From CAYFSC01 sp964345695 (GTDB lineage: Bacteria; Bacteroidota; Rhodothermia; Rhodothermales; Salinibacteraceae), in NCBI GenBank assembly GCA_964345695.1, contig CAYFSC010000076.1:1-14397 (forward strand): 14,397 nucleotides of DNA. Direction: 5' to 3'. Positions 1-7,800 of the stretch are shown here, one piece after another. Numbering within the stretch: position 1 is the stretch's first letter; the number at the start of each line of letters is the position of its first letter. Below the pieces are notes generated by a model. The model saw only the letters and a list, made by a program, of their open reading frames with translations, searched no databases and was not told where the DNA came from. Made by a program: the position numbers and the translations under genes.

Positions 1-187
1 AAGAAGAGGTGGACGCCTGTGATATGTGTCACATCTCACGAATTCAAAGGCACATGACGATTTGCCTGCCCATTTGGAATATTCGTACAACAAGTTACAT
101 GTATTCCTCGGGGAATGCTTTTACATATGACGTTTACACCCCGTGTAGTGGATTCCATCGAGCGATGCTATCCGCAACGAAGTCCGG
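1..187. other. AT-rich intergenic region at left edge
   Basis: This stretch is clearly richer in A and T than the rest of the window and holds no credible gene; the only long frame is a 60-codon Cys/Met-rich run with no recognisable family. It lies downstream of the minus-strand gene ending at 188, and no plus-strand gene follows until 5432. Its regulatory content (the CRP-like site at 18-33 and small palindromes such as GAATATTC at 77-84) is therefore most simply assigned to a gene reading leftward out of the window. That assignment is inference. Confidence 0.5.
18..33. promoter_or_regulatory. CRP/FNR-family binding site candidate
   Basis: The bases read TGTGA, six bases, TCACA, which is exactly the two half-sites of the E. 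coli CRP consensus at the correct spacing. The inner six bases (TATGTG) are not symmetric. CRP/FNR-family regulators occur in Bacteroidota, but whether this organism's regulator uses this consensus is unknown. The target is probably a gene transcribed leftward beyond the window. Confidence 0.45.
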
Positions 188-202
188 CTAGGCTAGAGCC
201 GG
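184..202 (-). terminator. weak hairpin at 3' end of 188-664 gene
   Basis: CCGGCT and AGCCGG form a perfect 6-bp stem with a 7-base loop, overlapping the TAG stop of the minus-strand gene. No U-run follows on the minus strand, so an intrinsic terminator is only weakly supported. Confidence 0.2.
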
Positions 203-664
203 GACCCGTGAAGACGAAACGGCCTCTGGATCCGGGGTCTCCTCGGCTTGCGGAAGGGGACGCTGGGTGCCGTGCTTCTGCATAAAGTAGTCGAGATACG
301 CGGCTGCGATCTCGGCCTCTTCCTCTGCCGTGCAGAGGTAGTAGTTCTGCTTGTAGGGCGTGTCCCACTGGCTGGGGAAGAAGAGCTCGCGGCAGCGGTG
401 CTGGTTCAGACCGAGGGCGTCGGCGGCTTGCGCCCACAGCGCGCCGCCGGTGTGAAAGCCGCCCTCTTCGAGCAGGTCGCGTTCGCTGTGGCTGCCGTTC
501 TGGAGCAGCACGTGCCCGGCGATGCAGCAGCGGAAGCCCGTTGGCGGCGCGTCGCCGGCGAGGACGCGGTCGGCGTTGCGGGCAAAGGCCCACTGGGCGG
601 CGCAGAAGCGGTCCGGAAACTGGACGATGGTGTGCCGGACGGATTCGAGCAATTCGACGTTCAT
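188..664 (-). CDS. conserved hypothetical protein with CIAG motif
   Basis: The product is 158 residues if it starts at the ATG at 664. An in-frame ATG at 694 would add ten residues of low-complexity sequence (MPLPARPTAA); neither start has a Shine-Dalgarno. The protein begins MNVELLESVRHTIVQFPDRF. It then carries a pattern I associate with small uncharacterised bacterial and phage proteins: a Phe-Pro-x-Arg-Phe...Gln-Trp stretch, CCIAG followed by a Gly, then ALGL and an LFFPSQWDTPY segment. It is soluble, with no signal peptide or membrane segment. No catalytic function can be assigned; the paired cysteines might bind metal, which is a guess. It follows nadA by 109 bases on the same strand and could share its transcript. 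Confidence 0.7.
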   Translation of the reverse strand: MNVELLESVRHTIVQFPDRFCAAQWAFARNADRVLAGDAPPTGFRCCIAGHVLLQNGSHSERDLLEEGGFHTGGALWAQAADALGLNQHRCRELFFPSQWDTPYKQNYYLCTAEEEAEIAAAYLDYFMQKHGTQRPLPQAEETPDPEAVSSSRVPALA

Positions 665-773
665 GGCAGCGGTCGGTCGAGCAGGGAGTGGCATGGAAAT
701 GGGGGCAAGGCGGCTGCCTCCGCGACGAGGCGTGCGAAGGGCATCGGCCGCTGGAGTTCCGACGAACGACGGG

Positions 774-1766
774 TCACTTCACGTCTTCGCTCATCTCCAG
801 CATCCGTTCGATGGGCTGAAGCGCGCGAAGACGGAGCTCCTCCTCCATCGTGATCTCCGGCTGTTCGTGCTTGAGGCAGAGGTAGAGTTTCTCGATGGTG
901 TTGAGCCGCATGTGTGGGCACTGGCTGCAGTTGCAGCCGCTCTCGGGCGGTGCCGGGATGAGCTCGTTCCCCGGCTCGTCTTTGCGCATCTGGTGGAGGA
1001 TGCCTTCCTCCGTCGCCACGATGAAGGACGCCGGACCGTTCTCACGGGCGTAGCGGCGGATCTGGCTCGTCGACCCCACAAAGTCGGCGTGGCGCAGGAC
1101 GGCGTCACGGCATTCGGGATGGGCAAGCACCTCGGCATCCGGATTCCGCACCTGCAGGCGCACGATCCGCTTTTCGCTGAACGTTTCGTGGACGATGCAC
1201 ACGCCGTCCCACAGCACCATGTCGCGCCCGGTCTCCTTGACGAGATACTTCCCCAGGTTCTTGTCGGGCGCGAAGATGAGGGGCTGGTCGTCAGGAAACT
1301 GGTTGATGATGTGGGCCGCGCTGGACGAGGTGCAGGTGACGTCCGACAGGGCCTTGACCGCCGCGGTGCTGTTGACGTAGGTGACCACTTTGTGATCGGG
1401 GTACTGCTCCAACCATGCCTCGAACTCGTCGGCCGGGCACGTGTCGGCCAGAGAGCAGCCGGCGTTCAAGTCCGGGAGGATCACGTTCTTCTCCGGATTC
1501 ATGATCTTGGCCGACTCGGCCATGAAGTGGACGCCGGCAAACACGATGATTTCGGCATCCGTCTCGGCAGCCTCGCGGGCGAGGCCAAGCGAGTCACCCA
1601 CAAAGTCAGCCAGGTCTTGGATGGCGGCTTCCTGGTAGTAGTGCGCGAGAAGAATCGCGTTCTTCTCGGTTTTCAGCCGCTCGATTTCGTCGAAGAGGTC
1701 GAGCGTCGGGTCAACCTCCTTCTCGACATAACCGATGTCGGGATCGAGGACCGCGGTATCGGGCAT
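774..1766 (-). CDS. nadA: quinolinate synthase NadA
   Basis: A 330-residue cytoplasmic enzyme that condenses iminoaspartate with dihydroxyacetone phosphate to give quinolinate, the precursor of NAD in de novo synthesis. Family hallmarks are visible: AHYYQ at 41-45, AGCSLADTC with Cys104, WDGVC with Cys190 followed by IVHETF, and CNCSQCPHM with Cys280 and Cys283 near the C-terminus. Cys104, Cys190 and the last cysteine (Cys283) fit the three ligands of the oxygen-sensitive [4Fe-4S] cluster. Length and C-terminal CPHMRLNTIEKLY are typical. Start is the ATG at 1766; there is no Shine-Dalgarno. NadB and NadC are not adjacent, so the pathway genes are scattered. Upstream lie 167 bases with inverted repeats. 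Confidence 0.97.
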   Translation of the reverse strand: MPDTAVLDPDIGYVEKEVDPTLDLFDEIERLKTEKNAILLAHYYQEAAIQDLADFVGDSLGLAREAAETDAEIIVFAGVHFMAESAKIMNPEKNVILPDLNAGCSLADTCPADEFEAWLEQYPDHKVVTYVNSTAAVKALSDVTCTSSSAAHIINQFPDDQPLIFAPDKNLGKYLVKETGRDMVLWDGVCIVHETFSEKRIVRLQVRNPDAEVLAHPECRDAVLRHADFVGSTSQIRRYARENGPASFIVATEEGILHQMRKDEPGNELIPAPPESGCNCSQCPHMRLNTIEKLYLCLKHEQPEITMEEELRLRALQPIERMLEMSEDVK

Positions 1767-1850
1767 GAGGAATACGGGAGCAGCGCAAAAAGTGTACGAC
1801 AGAGGCTCTGGCCCAGCACAGGGTCAACGCCTCGGGATCATGTGTCACCC

Positions 1851-1860
1851 GTGTCGACAC
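1851..1860. promoter_or_regulatory. palindrome GTGTCGACAC upstream of nadA
   Basis: A perfect 10-bp palindrome lies 85 bases upstream of the nadA start, preceded by a partly matching GTGTCACCCG. It could be an operator for nadA, but no NAD-responsive regulator site that I know of is clearly matched, and chance is possible. Confidence 0.2.
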
Positions 1861-1874
1861 CCGATGTTTGTAAC

Positions 1875-1917
1875 GCTCGGTTGAAATTAACGGAGACCGA
1901 GCCAAGGTTCCAGAACC
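1875..1917. repeat. two adjacent inverted repeats between lolD and nadA
   Basis: GCTCGGT (1875-1881) pairs perfectly with ACCGAGC (1896-1902) across a 14-base AT-rich loop, and GGTTC/GAACC (1906-1917) forms a second, nearly loopless repeat. Both lie after the lolD stop on the minus strand. No U-run follows, so they are either weak termination or processing signals, or regulator sites upstream of nadA. Confidence 0.35.
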
Positions 1918-1933
1918 GGGCGGCTGTGGAGAG

Positions 1934-2677
1934 TCAGGAGACGTCGCGGGGCGGGGGCCCCTCTAAGAGCGAGTGCTGATCGGACGCATCCGGTTCGTGC
2001 AGACGGCCGTGCTCCAGCCGCAGGACGCGATCGGCGATAGTGGCCAGCGCCGGGTTGTGAGTGACGACGACAAAGGTTTGCCCGAGCTCCCGGCTGAGCC
2101 GCTCGATCTCACGGTGGAGCGGCTCGGCGGTGCGGGCATCGAGGTTGCCGGTCGGCTCGTCGAGCAAGACGAGCGCGGGCTCGTTCATGAGGGCTCGGGC
2201 CACGGCCACGCGCTGCTTCTCGCCGCCGGAGAGCGCACTCGGGCGATGGTCGGCCCGTTCGGCCAGCCCCAGGATGTCGAGCAGGGTCGCCGCGCGGTCC
2301 TGCACGTCGGCCAGCGGCCGGTGCTGGATGAGCGCCGGCATCGACACGTTTTCCAGCGCTGTAAACTCGGGCAGCAGGTGGTGGAACTGAAAGACAAACC
2401 CGACGGCGCGGTTGCGGAAGGCGGCCAGCTCCTCGTCGCTCTTGGCAAACAGGTCGTCGCCTTCGAAATAGACGGTGCCGCGGGTCGGGCGGTCGAGCGC
2501 ACCGAGCAGATGCAGGAGCGTGGATTTTCCGGTGCCGCTTTCGCCCATGACCCCCACGATCTCGCCCGGTTGCACCTGCATTGACACGCCGCGCAGCACC
2601 TCCAGCGGTGCATCGCCCCCGGCGTCGTAGCGCTTCACCAAATCTTTTGCCTCCAGCAGTGTACTCACGCTGTGCAC
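1934..2677 (-). CDS. lolD: LolD-like ABC transporter ATP-binding protein
   Basis: A 247-residue ABC ATPase of the LolD/MacB type, expected to power a membrane partner that releases lipoproteins from the inner membrane. Visible motifs are Walker A GESGTGKST (45-53), Q-loop Gln97 in FVFQFHHLLPEFTALENV (characteristic of LolD), signature LSGGEKQR (149-156), Walker B LVLLDEPTGNLD with Asp173 and Glu174, and switch His207 in VVTHNP. The start chosen is a GTG at 2677 with AAAGG four bases upstream; a second in-frame GTG at 2668 is possible. No LolC/LolE-type permease is adjacent, which is unusual, so the partner must be elsewhere and the exact substrate is inferred. It lies 97 bases after the response regulator gene. 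Confidence 0.9.
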   Translation of the reverse strand: MHSVSTLLEAKDLVKRYDAGGDAPLEVLRGVSMQVQPGEIVGVMGESGTGKSTLLHLLGALDRPTRGTVYFEGDDLFAKSDEELAAFRNRAVGFVFQFHHLLPEFTALENVSMPALIQHRPLADVQDRAATLLDILGLAERADHRPSALSGGEKQRVAVARALMNEPALVLLDEPTGNLDARTAEPLHREIERLSRELGQTFVVVTHNPALATIADRVLRLEHGRLHEPDASDQHSLLEGPPPRDVS

Positions 2678-2774
2678 CGGGCCTTTGTGTAGAGTGAGTG
2701 GAGGGGTCGACCAACAGGAGGGTCGATCGTCGAATGCCGCAGCCTTCTCCCTTTTCTGAAGCGACGCGGCGGCG

Positions 2775-4154
<1,380 letters not shown>

Positions 4155-4155
4155 G

Positions 4156-4218
4156 CGGGTTCTGAGTGTCGGAGTTCGGGGAGTCGAATTCGGGGTTCCC
4201 GGTTCGGCGTTCCGAGTC
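4156..4218. repeat. degenerate TTCGG-type short repeat
   Basis: The 82-base gap between the TPR gene and the response regulator gene is largely made of loose copies of a 13-15 base unit resembling GGAGTTCGGGGAGTC, GAATTCGGGGTTCCC and GGTTCGGCGTTCC. Similar GTTCGG-rich intergenic runs are common in many GC-rich genomes. It lies in the leader of the response regulator gene. Confidence 0.5.
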
Positions 4219-4236
4219 CACGCACAGCACTCACCA

Positions 4237-4950
4237 TCACGACGTCGCCGCCTCTTGCATGGCGTTGACCCGTGCCAAGTAACGCTCGGCCTGCGTAGCC
4301 TGCGGGGCATCGGGATAGTCTTCCTGGATGCGCGTGTACATATCGGCTGCGGCGTCGTACTCGCCGGCCGTCTCGTAGGCGCGGCCCGCCCGCAGCAAGT
4401 AGCGGGGCGTCGTCAGCTGGTTCGGGTAGTGGTTGGCGGCCTGCTGGTAGCGCTCAGCGGCCGTTTCGAACTCGCCCCGATTTTCGTAAATGGCCGCCTC
4501 GGCTGCAAAGGCACTCGCCCCGATAAAATCTTCTTCCTTATCGAACTGCTCGAAGAACTGAAGGGCCTGGTCGTAATTCTCCATCTGGTAGTGAGCGTCG
4601 CCGGCGTAGTAGGTCGCCAGGTTGCCGGCCCGGGTGCTGCCGTACTCGTTGGCGAGCGCCACAAGTCCCTGGGCGTCGGACGTGCCGTCCAGCGCCTCCT
4701 GGTAGCGCCCCTGCTCGTAAGCCGGAAGAATTTCGCCCAGCAACTGGTTCGCCTCCTCGGCGCGCTGCTGCTGGTAGTACATGTAGCCCGGAATGGCGAG
4801 GATCAGCGCGACGAGCCCGGCTACAAGCCCGTACACGAGTGTCTTGTTTTCCTCGTAGAAGAGCATGAGACGGGCAAACAGCTCGACAATGCTGTCGTCT
4901 CGAAGCTCCTGGCGGCGAGAGGTTTTCTCTGGGGTCTGCAGCGCGGACAT
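4237..4950 (-). CDS. membrane-anchored tetratricopeptide repeat protein
   Basis: A 237-residue protein if it starts at the ATG at 4950; an in-frame GTG at 4992 would add 14 residues (Pro/Thr-rich, unlikely to be functional). A charged cytoplasmic N-terminus (RRQELRDDSIVELFARLMLFYEE) leads to one transmembrane helix (about 38-59). After it comes a periplasmic region of TPR-like helical hairpins, for example GNLATYYAGDAHYQMENYDQ (109-128), GEFETAAERYQQAANHYPNQ and GEYDAAADMYTRIQEDYPD. This layout matches the single-TM TPR protein common across Bacteroidota, distantly like YfgM, which is linked to envelope protein quality control. A scaffold or chaperone-partner role is inferred, not shown. It is the first gene of the minus-strand run and faces gapA across the divergent region. 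Confidence 0.88.
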   Translation of the reverse strand: MSALQTPEKTSRRQELRDDSIVELFARLMLFYEENKTLVYGLVAGLVALILAIPGYMYYQQQRAEEANQLLGEILPAYEQGRYQEALDGTSDAQGLVALANEYGSTRAGNLATYYAGDAHYQMENYDQALQFFEQFDKEEDFIGASAFAAEAAIYENRGEFETAAERYQQAANHYPNQLTTPRYLLRAGRAYETAGEYDAAADMYTRIQEDYPDAPQATQAERYLARVNAMQEAATS

Positions 4951-5163
4951 ATAGGGCGACGTGTTCGGTGGAGTCGAAGGATGCGTGGGCACAGAGCCGT
5001 CTTGCAGGATGCGGAGACGGCATACTTTTTCAGAGAGGGTCTAACGCACCGATCCCAGTTCGTTTCCACCAAGTCACGGTTCCGGGAGAGGGGGTACGCT
5101 TTTGCATGTGATTTTTACTAAGTTGCCGAGACGCCTTTTCATACCTTGCAATCAGTTTGAGGG

Positions 5164-5192
5164 GGTGCTCGTAACGGACAAGCACCGGTGCT
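5164..5192. promoter_or_regulatory. palindromic operator candidate with three complementary arms
   Basis: AGCACCGGTGCT at 5181-5192 is a perfect 12-bp palindrome. A further GGTGCT at 5164-5169 can also pair with the AGCACC arm, giving two mutually exclusive pairings. Placement in the divergent gap about 240 bases before gapA fits a regulator site, but the regulator is unknown. Confidence 0.35.
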
Positions 5193-5199
5193 GCGGATG

Positions 5200-5225
5200 G
5201 ATGTCGGCCGAGGATGCCGGCCGAG
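5200..5225. repeat. 13-bp tandem duplication
   Basis: GATGTCGGCCGAG is followed at once by GATGCCGGCCGAG, two copies differing at one base. Each unit contains CGGCCG. It may be a slippage product or a pair of protein sites. Confidence 0.6.
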
Positions 5226-5334
5226 AACGCCAACCGCGATTTGGATGCACCTGCAACGTGCCAGTCGTGACGAGACCCGCTTTTGTGAGACCGGACGGCG
5301 CTTTTTTGCACAGAGCCCTGCGCGCGCCTTTTAG

Positions 5335-5363
5335 TGGCATCCCTTAGTTGGCATCCCTTAGTT
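5335..5363. repeat. 14-bp perfect tandem duplication
   Basis: TGGCATCCCTTAGT occurs twice head to tail (5335-5348 and 5349-5362), with one further base in register. It ends about 70 bases before the gapA start, so it could lie in or next to the gapA promoter. Confidence 0.75.
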
Positions 5364-5364
5364 T

Positions 5365-5384
5365 CGTCTGGTTGTTGCCAGACG
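5365..5384 (+). promoter_or_regulatory. hairpin in gapA leader
   Basis: CGTCTGG and CCAGACG form a perfect 7-bp stem around a TTGTTG loop, 47 bases before the gapA ATG. No U-run follows, so it is more likely an operator or mRNA 5' stabilising hairpin than a terminator. Confidence 0.4.
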
Positions 5385-5431
5385 CTTTCCTTCTCACCCT
5401 GACATTGAACTTATTCTCCTAAACGTACCTT

Positions 5432-6439
5432 ATGGCTATTAAGCTTGGCATCAACGGATTTGGCCGCATCGGCCGCCTCTGCTTTCGTGCTATTCTCGAG
5501 AGCGACGATCATCATTTCGATATTGTCGGCGTCAACGACCTGACCGACGCCGAGACCCTGGCTACACTGTTCAAGTACGACTCCGTCCACGGCACGTATC
5601 CAGGCGATGTGGAGGTGGGAGACGGCGAGCTCGTCATCGACGGCGACCGGTTCCCCGTCTTTGCTGAGCGCGACCCGACACAGCTGCCGTGGGGCGACCT
5701 GGACTGCGACGTCGTCATCGAATCAACGGGGATCTTCCGCACCCGGGAGAAAGCCGCGCAGCACATCGACGCTGGCGCCAAGAAGGTCGTCATCAGTGCT
5801 CCCGCGCGAGACGAGGTGGATGCAACCGTCGTCCTCGGCGTTAACAATGACGACATTACCGGCGACGAAGAAGTCGTCTCCAACGCAAGCTGCACGACGA
5901 ACTGCCTCGCGCCACTCGTGAAGGTGCTGGATGATCACTTCGGCCTCGACAGCGGTCTGATGACAACGGTCCACGCCTACACGTCGTCGCAAAACATCGT
6001 CGACGGGCCGCACAAGGACCTGCGGCGCGCTCGGACGGCCGCCGAGTCGATCATCCCGACCACCACCGGAGCCGCAAAGTCTGTCACCGAGGTTCTTCCC
6101 CACCTTGAGGGCAAGCTCGACGGGATGGCCATGCGCGTGCCCACGCCCGACGGCTCCATCACAGACCTGGTTGCCAATCTGAATCAGGACGTGACGGTGG
6201 AAGACGTGAACGCTGCCTTTGAAGAGGCGGCGAGCAACGGCCCGCTGGAAGGCATCCTCCAGTACAGCGAGGAACCGCTCGTGTCGCGCGACATCATCCA
6301 CAACCCGCACTCGTGCATCTACGATGCGCCGTCTGCCATGGCGGCCGGTTCGATGGTGAAGATCCTCGGCTGGTACGATAACGAGTGGGGCTACGCGTGC
6401 CGCACGGTCGACCTTGTGGAGCACTTGATGAATGCCTAA
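5432..6439 (+). CDS. gapA: type I glyceraldehyde-3-phosphate dehydrogenase
   Basis: A 335-residue cytoplasmic enzyme that oxidises glyceraldehyde 3-phosphate with NAD and phosphate to 1,3-bisphosphoglycerate. Motifs are the Rossmann loop NGFGRIGR (8-15), Asp36 in VNDLTD (the acidic residue that favours NAD over NADP), the catalytic SNASCTTNC with Cys154, the assisting His181 in TTVHAYT, and the closing WYDNEWGYACR. Length is normal. The protein is rich in Asp and Glu on presumed surface loops (for example NNDDITGDEE), as expected in a salt-adapted cytoplasm. The start is the ATG at 5432 giving MAIKLGINGFG. It is followed by pgk after 122 bases, making a glycolytic pair. Confidence 0.98.
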   Translation: MAIKLGINGFGRIGRLCFRAILESDDHHFDIVGVNDLTDAETLATLFKYDSVHGTYPGDVEVGDGELVIDGDRFPVFAERDPTQLPWGDLDCDVVIESTGIFRTREKAAQHIDAGAKKVVISAPARDEVDATVVLGVNNDDITGDEEVVSNASCTTNCLAPLVKVLDDHFGLDSGLMTTVHAYTSSQNIVDGPHKDLRRARTAAESIIPTTTGAAKSVTEVLPHLEGKLDGMAMRVPTPDGSITDLVANLNQDVTVEDVNAAFEEAASNGPLEGILQYSEEPLVSRDIIHNPHSCIYDAPSAMAAGSMVKILGWYDNEWGYACRTVDLVEHLMNA

Positions 6440-6477
6440 TCCGGTCCTCCGGCCGGTGCACCATTCGTCCCGCCGCG

Positions 6478-6511
6478 CACCGCAGGTCGCCGAGCCCGTG
6501 GACCTGCGGTG
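6478..6511 (+). terminator. strong hairpin between gapA and pgk
   Basis: CACCGCAGGTC (6478-6488) pairs perfectly with GACCTGCGGTG (6501-6511): an 11-bp GC-rich stem with a 12-base loop, followed by GCGGTTTTGATTT. The U-run is short and interrupted. It may be a leaky terminator giving more gapA than pgk message, or a 3' stabilising structure left after processing. Confidence 0.5.
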
Positions 6512-6561
6512 GCGGTTTTGATTTCCCCACGCCTTGTCCCTGCACTGCCATTCCTTCCCCC

Positions 6562-7758
6562 ATGCGAAAGTTAACGCTCGACCACGTCGATGTCCGCGGC
6601 AAACGTGTTCTCGTCCGCGTCGACTTCAACGTCCCTCTGCAGAAGCCCAACGACGGCAGTCCGCAAGTGGCCGACGACACGAGGATTCGGGCCGCGCTGC
6701 CGACCATTCGTCACCTGCTCGACAACAAGGCGAAGGTCGTCTTGATCAGCCACCTTGGCCGGCCGGGGGGGCAGCCCAACCCCGACCTCAGCCTGGCTTG
6801 CGTGGCTGACCACCTTGGCACCCTCATCGAGGAGCGCGTGCGATTCTCCAGCAACACTGTTGGCGACACCATCGAAGAGGTTGTCGACGGAATGAGCGAT
6901 GGCAGCGTCATTCTGCTCGAAAACACGCGGTTCGACTCCGGCGAAAAGTCGAACGACCCGGAGTTTGCGCAGGCGCTTGCCGCGCTGGCCGACGTGTACG
7001 TGAACGACGCGTTCGGAGCCGCCCATCGTGCGCACGCCTCCACCGCCGGGGCCGCCGAGTACATCGACCGCTGCGCGATGGGACGCCTCATGGAGAAAGA
7101 GGTAGACGCGCTCACCAAAGTCCGCGATAATCCGGAGCCGCCTACGGTGGCGATCCTGGGCGGGGCGAAAGTGTCGGACAAGATCGGTGCCGTGCGCAAC
7201 CTGTCGACCACCGCCAACGACCTGCTCATCGGCGGCGCCATGAGCTATACCTTCCTGAAGGCACTGGGCCACAACGTGGGCGACTCGCGTGTGGAGGAAG
7301 ACCGCATGGAAACGGCCCAGTCGCTCTACGACGATGCCGACGGCAAACTCGTTCTGCCCGGCGACCACGTCGTTGCCCCGGAACTCGATGAAGACGCGGA
7401 GGCGCAAACCGTAGGTGAAAACATCCCGGACGGGATGATGGGTCTCGACATCGGCCCGAATACCATCGAGACGTACCGCGAGATCATCCAGGACGCCAAC
7501 ACCATCATCTGGAACGGCCCGATGGGCGTCTTCGAAATCGAACAGTTTGCGAACGGAACGATGGCCATCGCGGAAGCTGTTGCCAACGCCACCGATGACG
7601 GCGCCTTCTCGGTGGTCGGTGGCGGCGACTCGGTCGCAGCGCTCGGAGAGGCGGGACTGGCAAACCGCATCAGCCACGTCTCGACGGGCGGCGGTGCAAT
7701 GCTCACGCTGCTCGAAGGCTCGCCCCTCCCGGGCATCGAAGCCCTCGACGATGCGTAG
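6562..7758 (+). CDS. pgk: phosphoglycerate kinase
   Basis: A 398-residue cytoplasmic kinase that transfers phosphate from 1,3-bisphosphoglycerate to ADP, the step directly after GapA. The N-terminal domain shows VRVDFNVPL (18-26), SHLGRPGG (63-70) with the substrate-binding basic residues, and ENTRF (120-124). VNDAFGAAHRAHAS follows at 147-160. The C-terminal nucleotide domain shows GGAKVSDKI (200-208), NGPMGVFE (318-325) and GGGDSVAA (353-360). The ATG at 6562 gives MRKLTLDHVDVRGKRVLVRVD, the normal N-terminus, although the frame stays open into gapA. The composition is strongly acidic. Length is normal for bacterial Pgk. Confidence 0.98.
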   Translation: MRKLTLDHVDVRGKRVLVRVDFNVPLQKPNDGSPQVADDTRIRAALPTIRHLLDNKAKVVLISHLGRPGGQPNPDLSLACVADHLGTLIEERVRFSSNTVGDTIEEVVDGMSDGSVILLENTRFDSGEKSNDPEFAQALAALADVYVNDAFGAAHRAHASTAGAAEYIDRCAMGRLMEKEVDALTKVRDNPEPPTVAILGGAKVSDKIGAVRNLSTTANDLLIGGAMSYTFLKALGHNVGDSRVEEDRMETAQSLYDDADGKLVLPGDHVVAPELDEDAEAQTVGENIPDGMMGLDIGPNTIETYREIIQDANTIIWNGPMGVFEIEQFANGTMAIAEAVANATDDGAFSVVGGGDSVAALGEAGLANRISHVSTGGGAMLTLLEGSPLPGIEALDDA

Positions 7759-7781
7759 TCCCGTCCCCTGAACCAACGGTG

Positions 7782-7800
7782 GGCGTCTCGCACCGACGCC
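7782..7800 (+). terminator. hairpin after pgk
   Basis: GGCGTC and GACGCC form a 6-bp stem with a 7-base loop, 23 bases after the pgk stop. The following sequence is pyrimidine-rich (TCCGTGTCTCTCCCC) rather than a U-run, so terminator activity is only suggested. Confidence 0.3.

Larger units (their letters stand above)
4951..5431. other. divergent regulatory region between TPR gene and gapA
   Basis: These 481 bases carry no convincing gene. Frames of 81 and 93 codons overlap on opposite strands and show no family sequence. Visible structure, in order, is: a palindrome with an extra complementary arm (5164-5192), a 13-bp tandem duplication (5200-5225), a 14-bp tandem duplication (5335-5363) and a hairpin (5365-5384). 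Promoters for both directions must lie here. I could not fix either; TAGTTTCG at 5359-5366 is one mismatch from the Bacteroidota -7 pattern TAnnTTTG but lacks a well-spaced upstream TTG. Confidence 0.6.

Noticed and set aside
9..191. 60-codon frame at the left edge
   Set aside because: Short, Cys/Met/Thr-rich translation of AT-rich DNA overlapping a CRP-like site; no homology pattern.
522..1979. 485-codon plus-strand open frame across nadA
   Set aside because: It is the antisense of nadA and the 188-664 gene; the translation is Val/Arg/His-rich with no family sequence, while the opposite strand encodes clear NadA motifs.
5030..5347. Overlapping 93-codon (minus) and 81-codon (plus) frames in the divergent region
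   Set aside because: They overlap each other, lack ribosome sites and show no family pattern; the region is better explained as regulatory.
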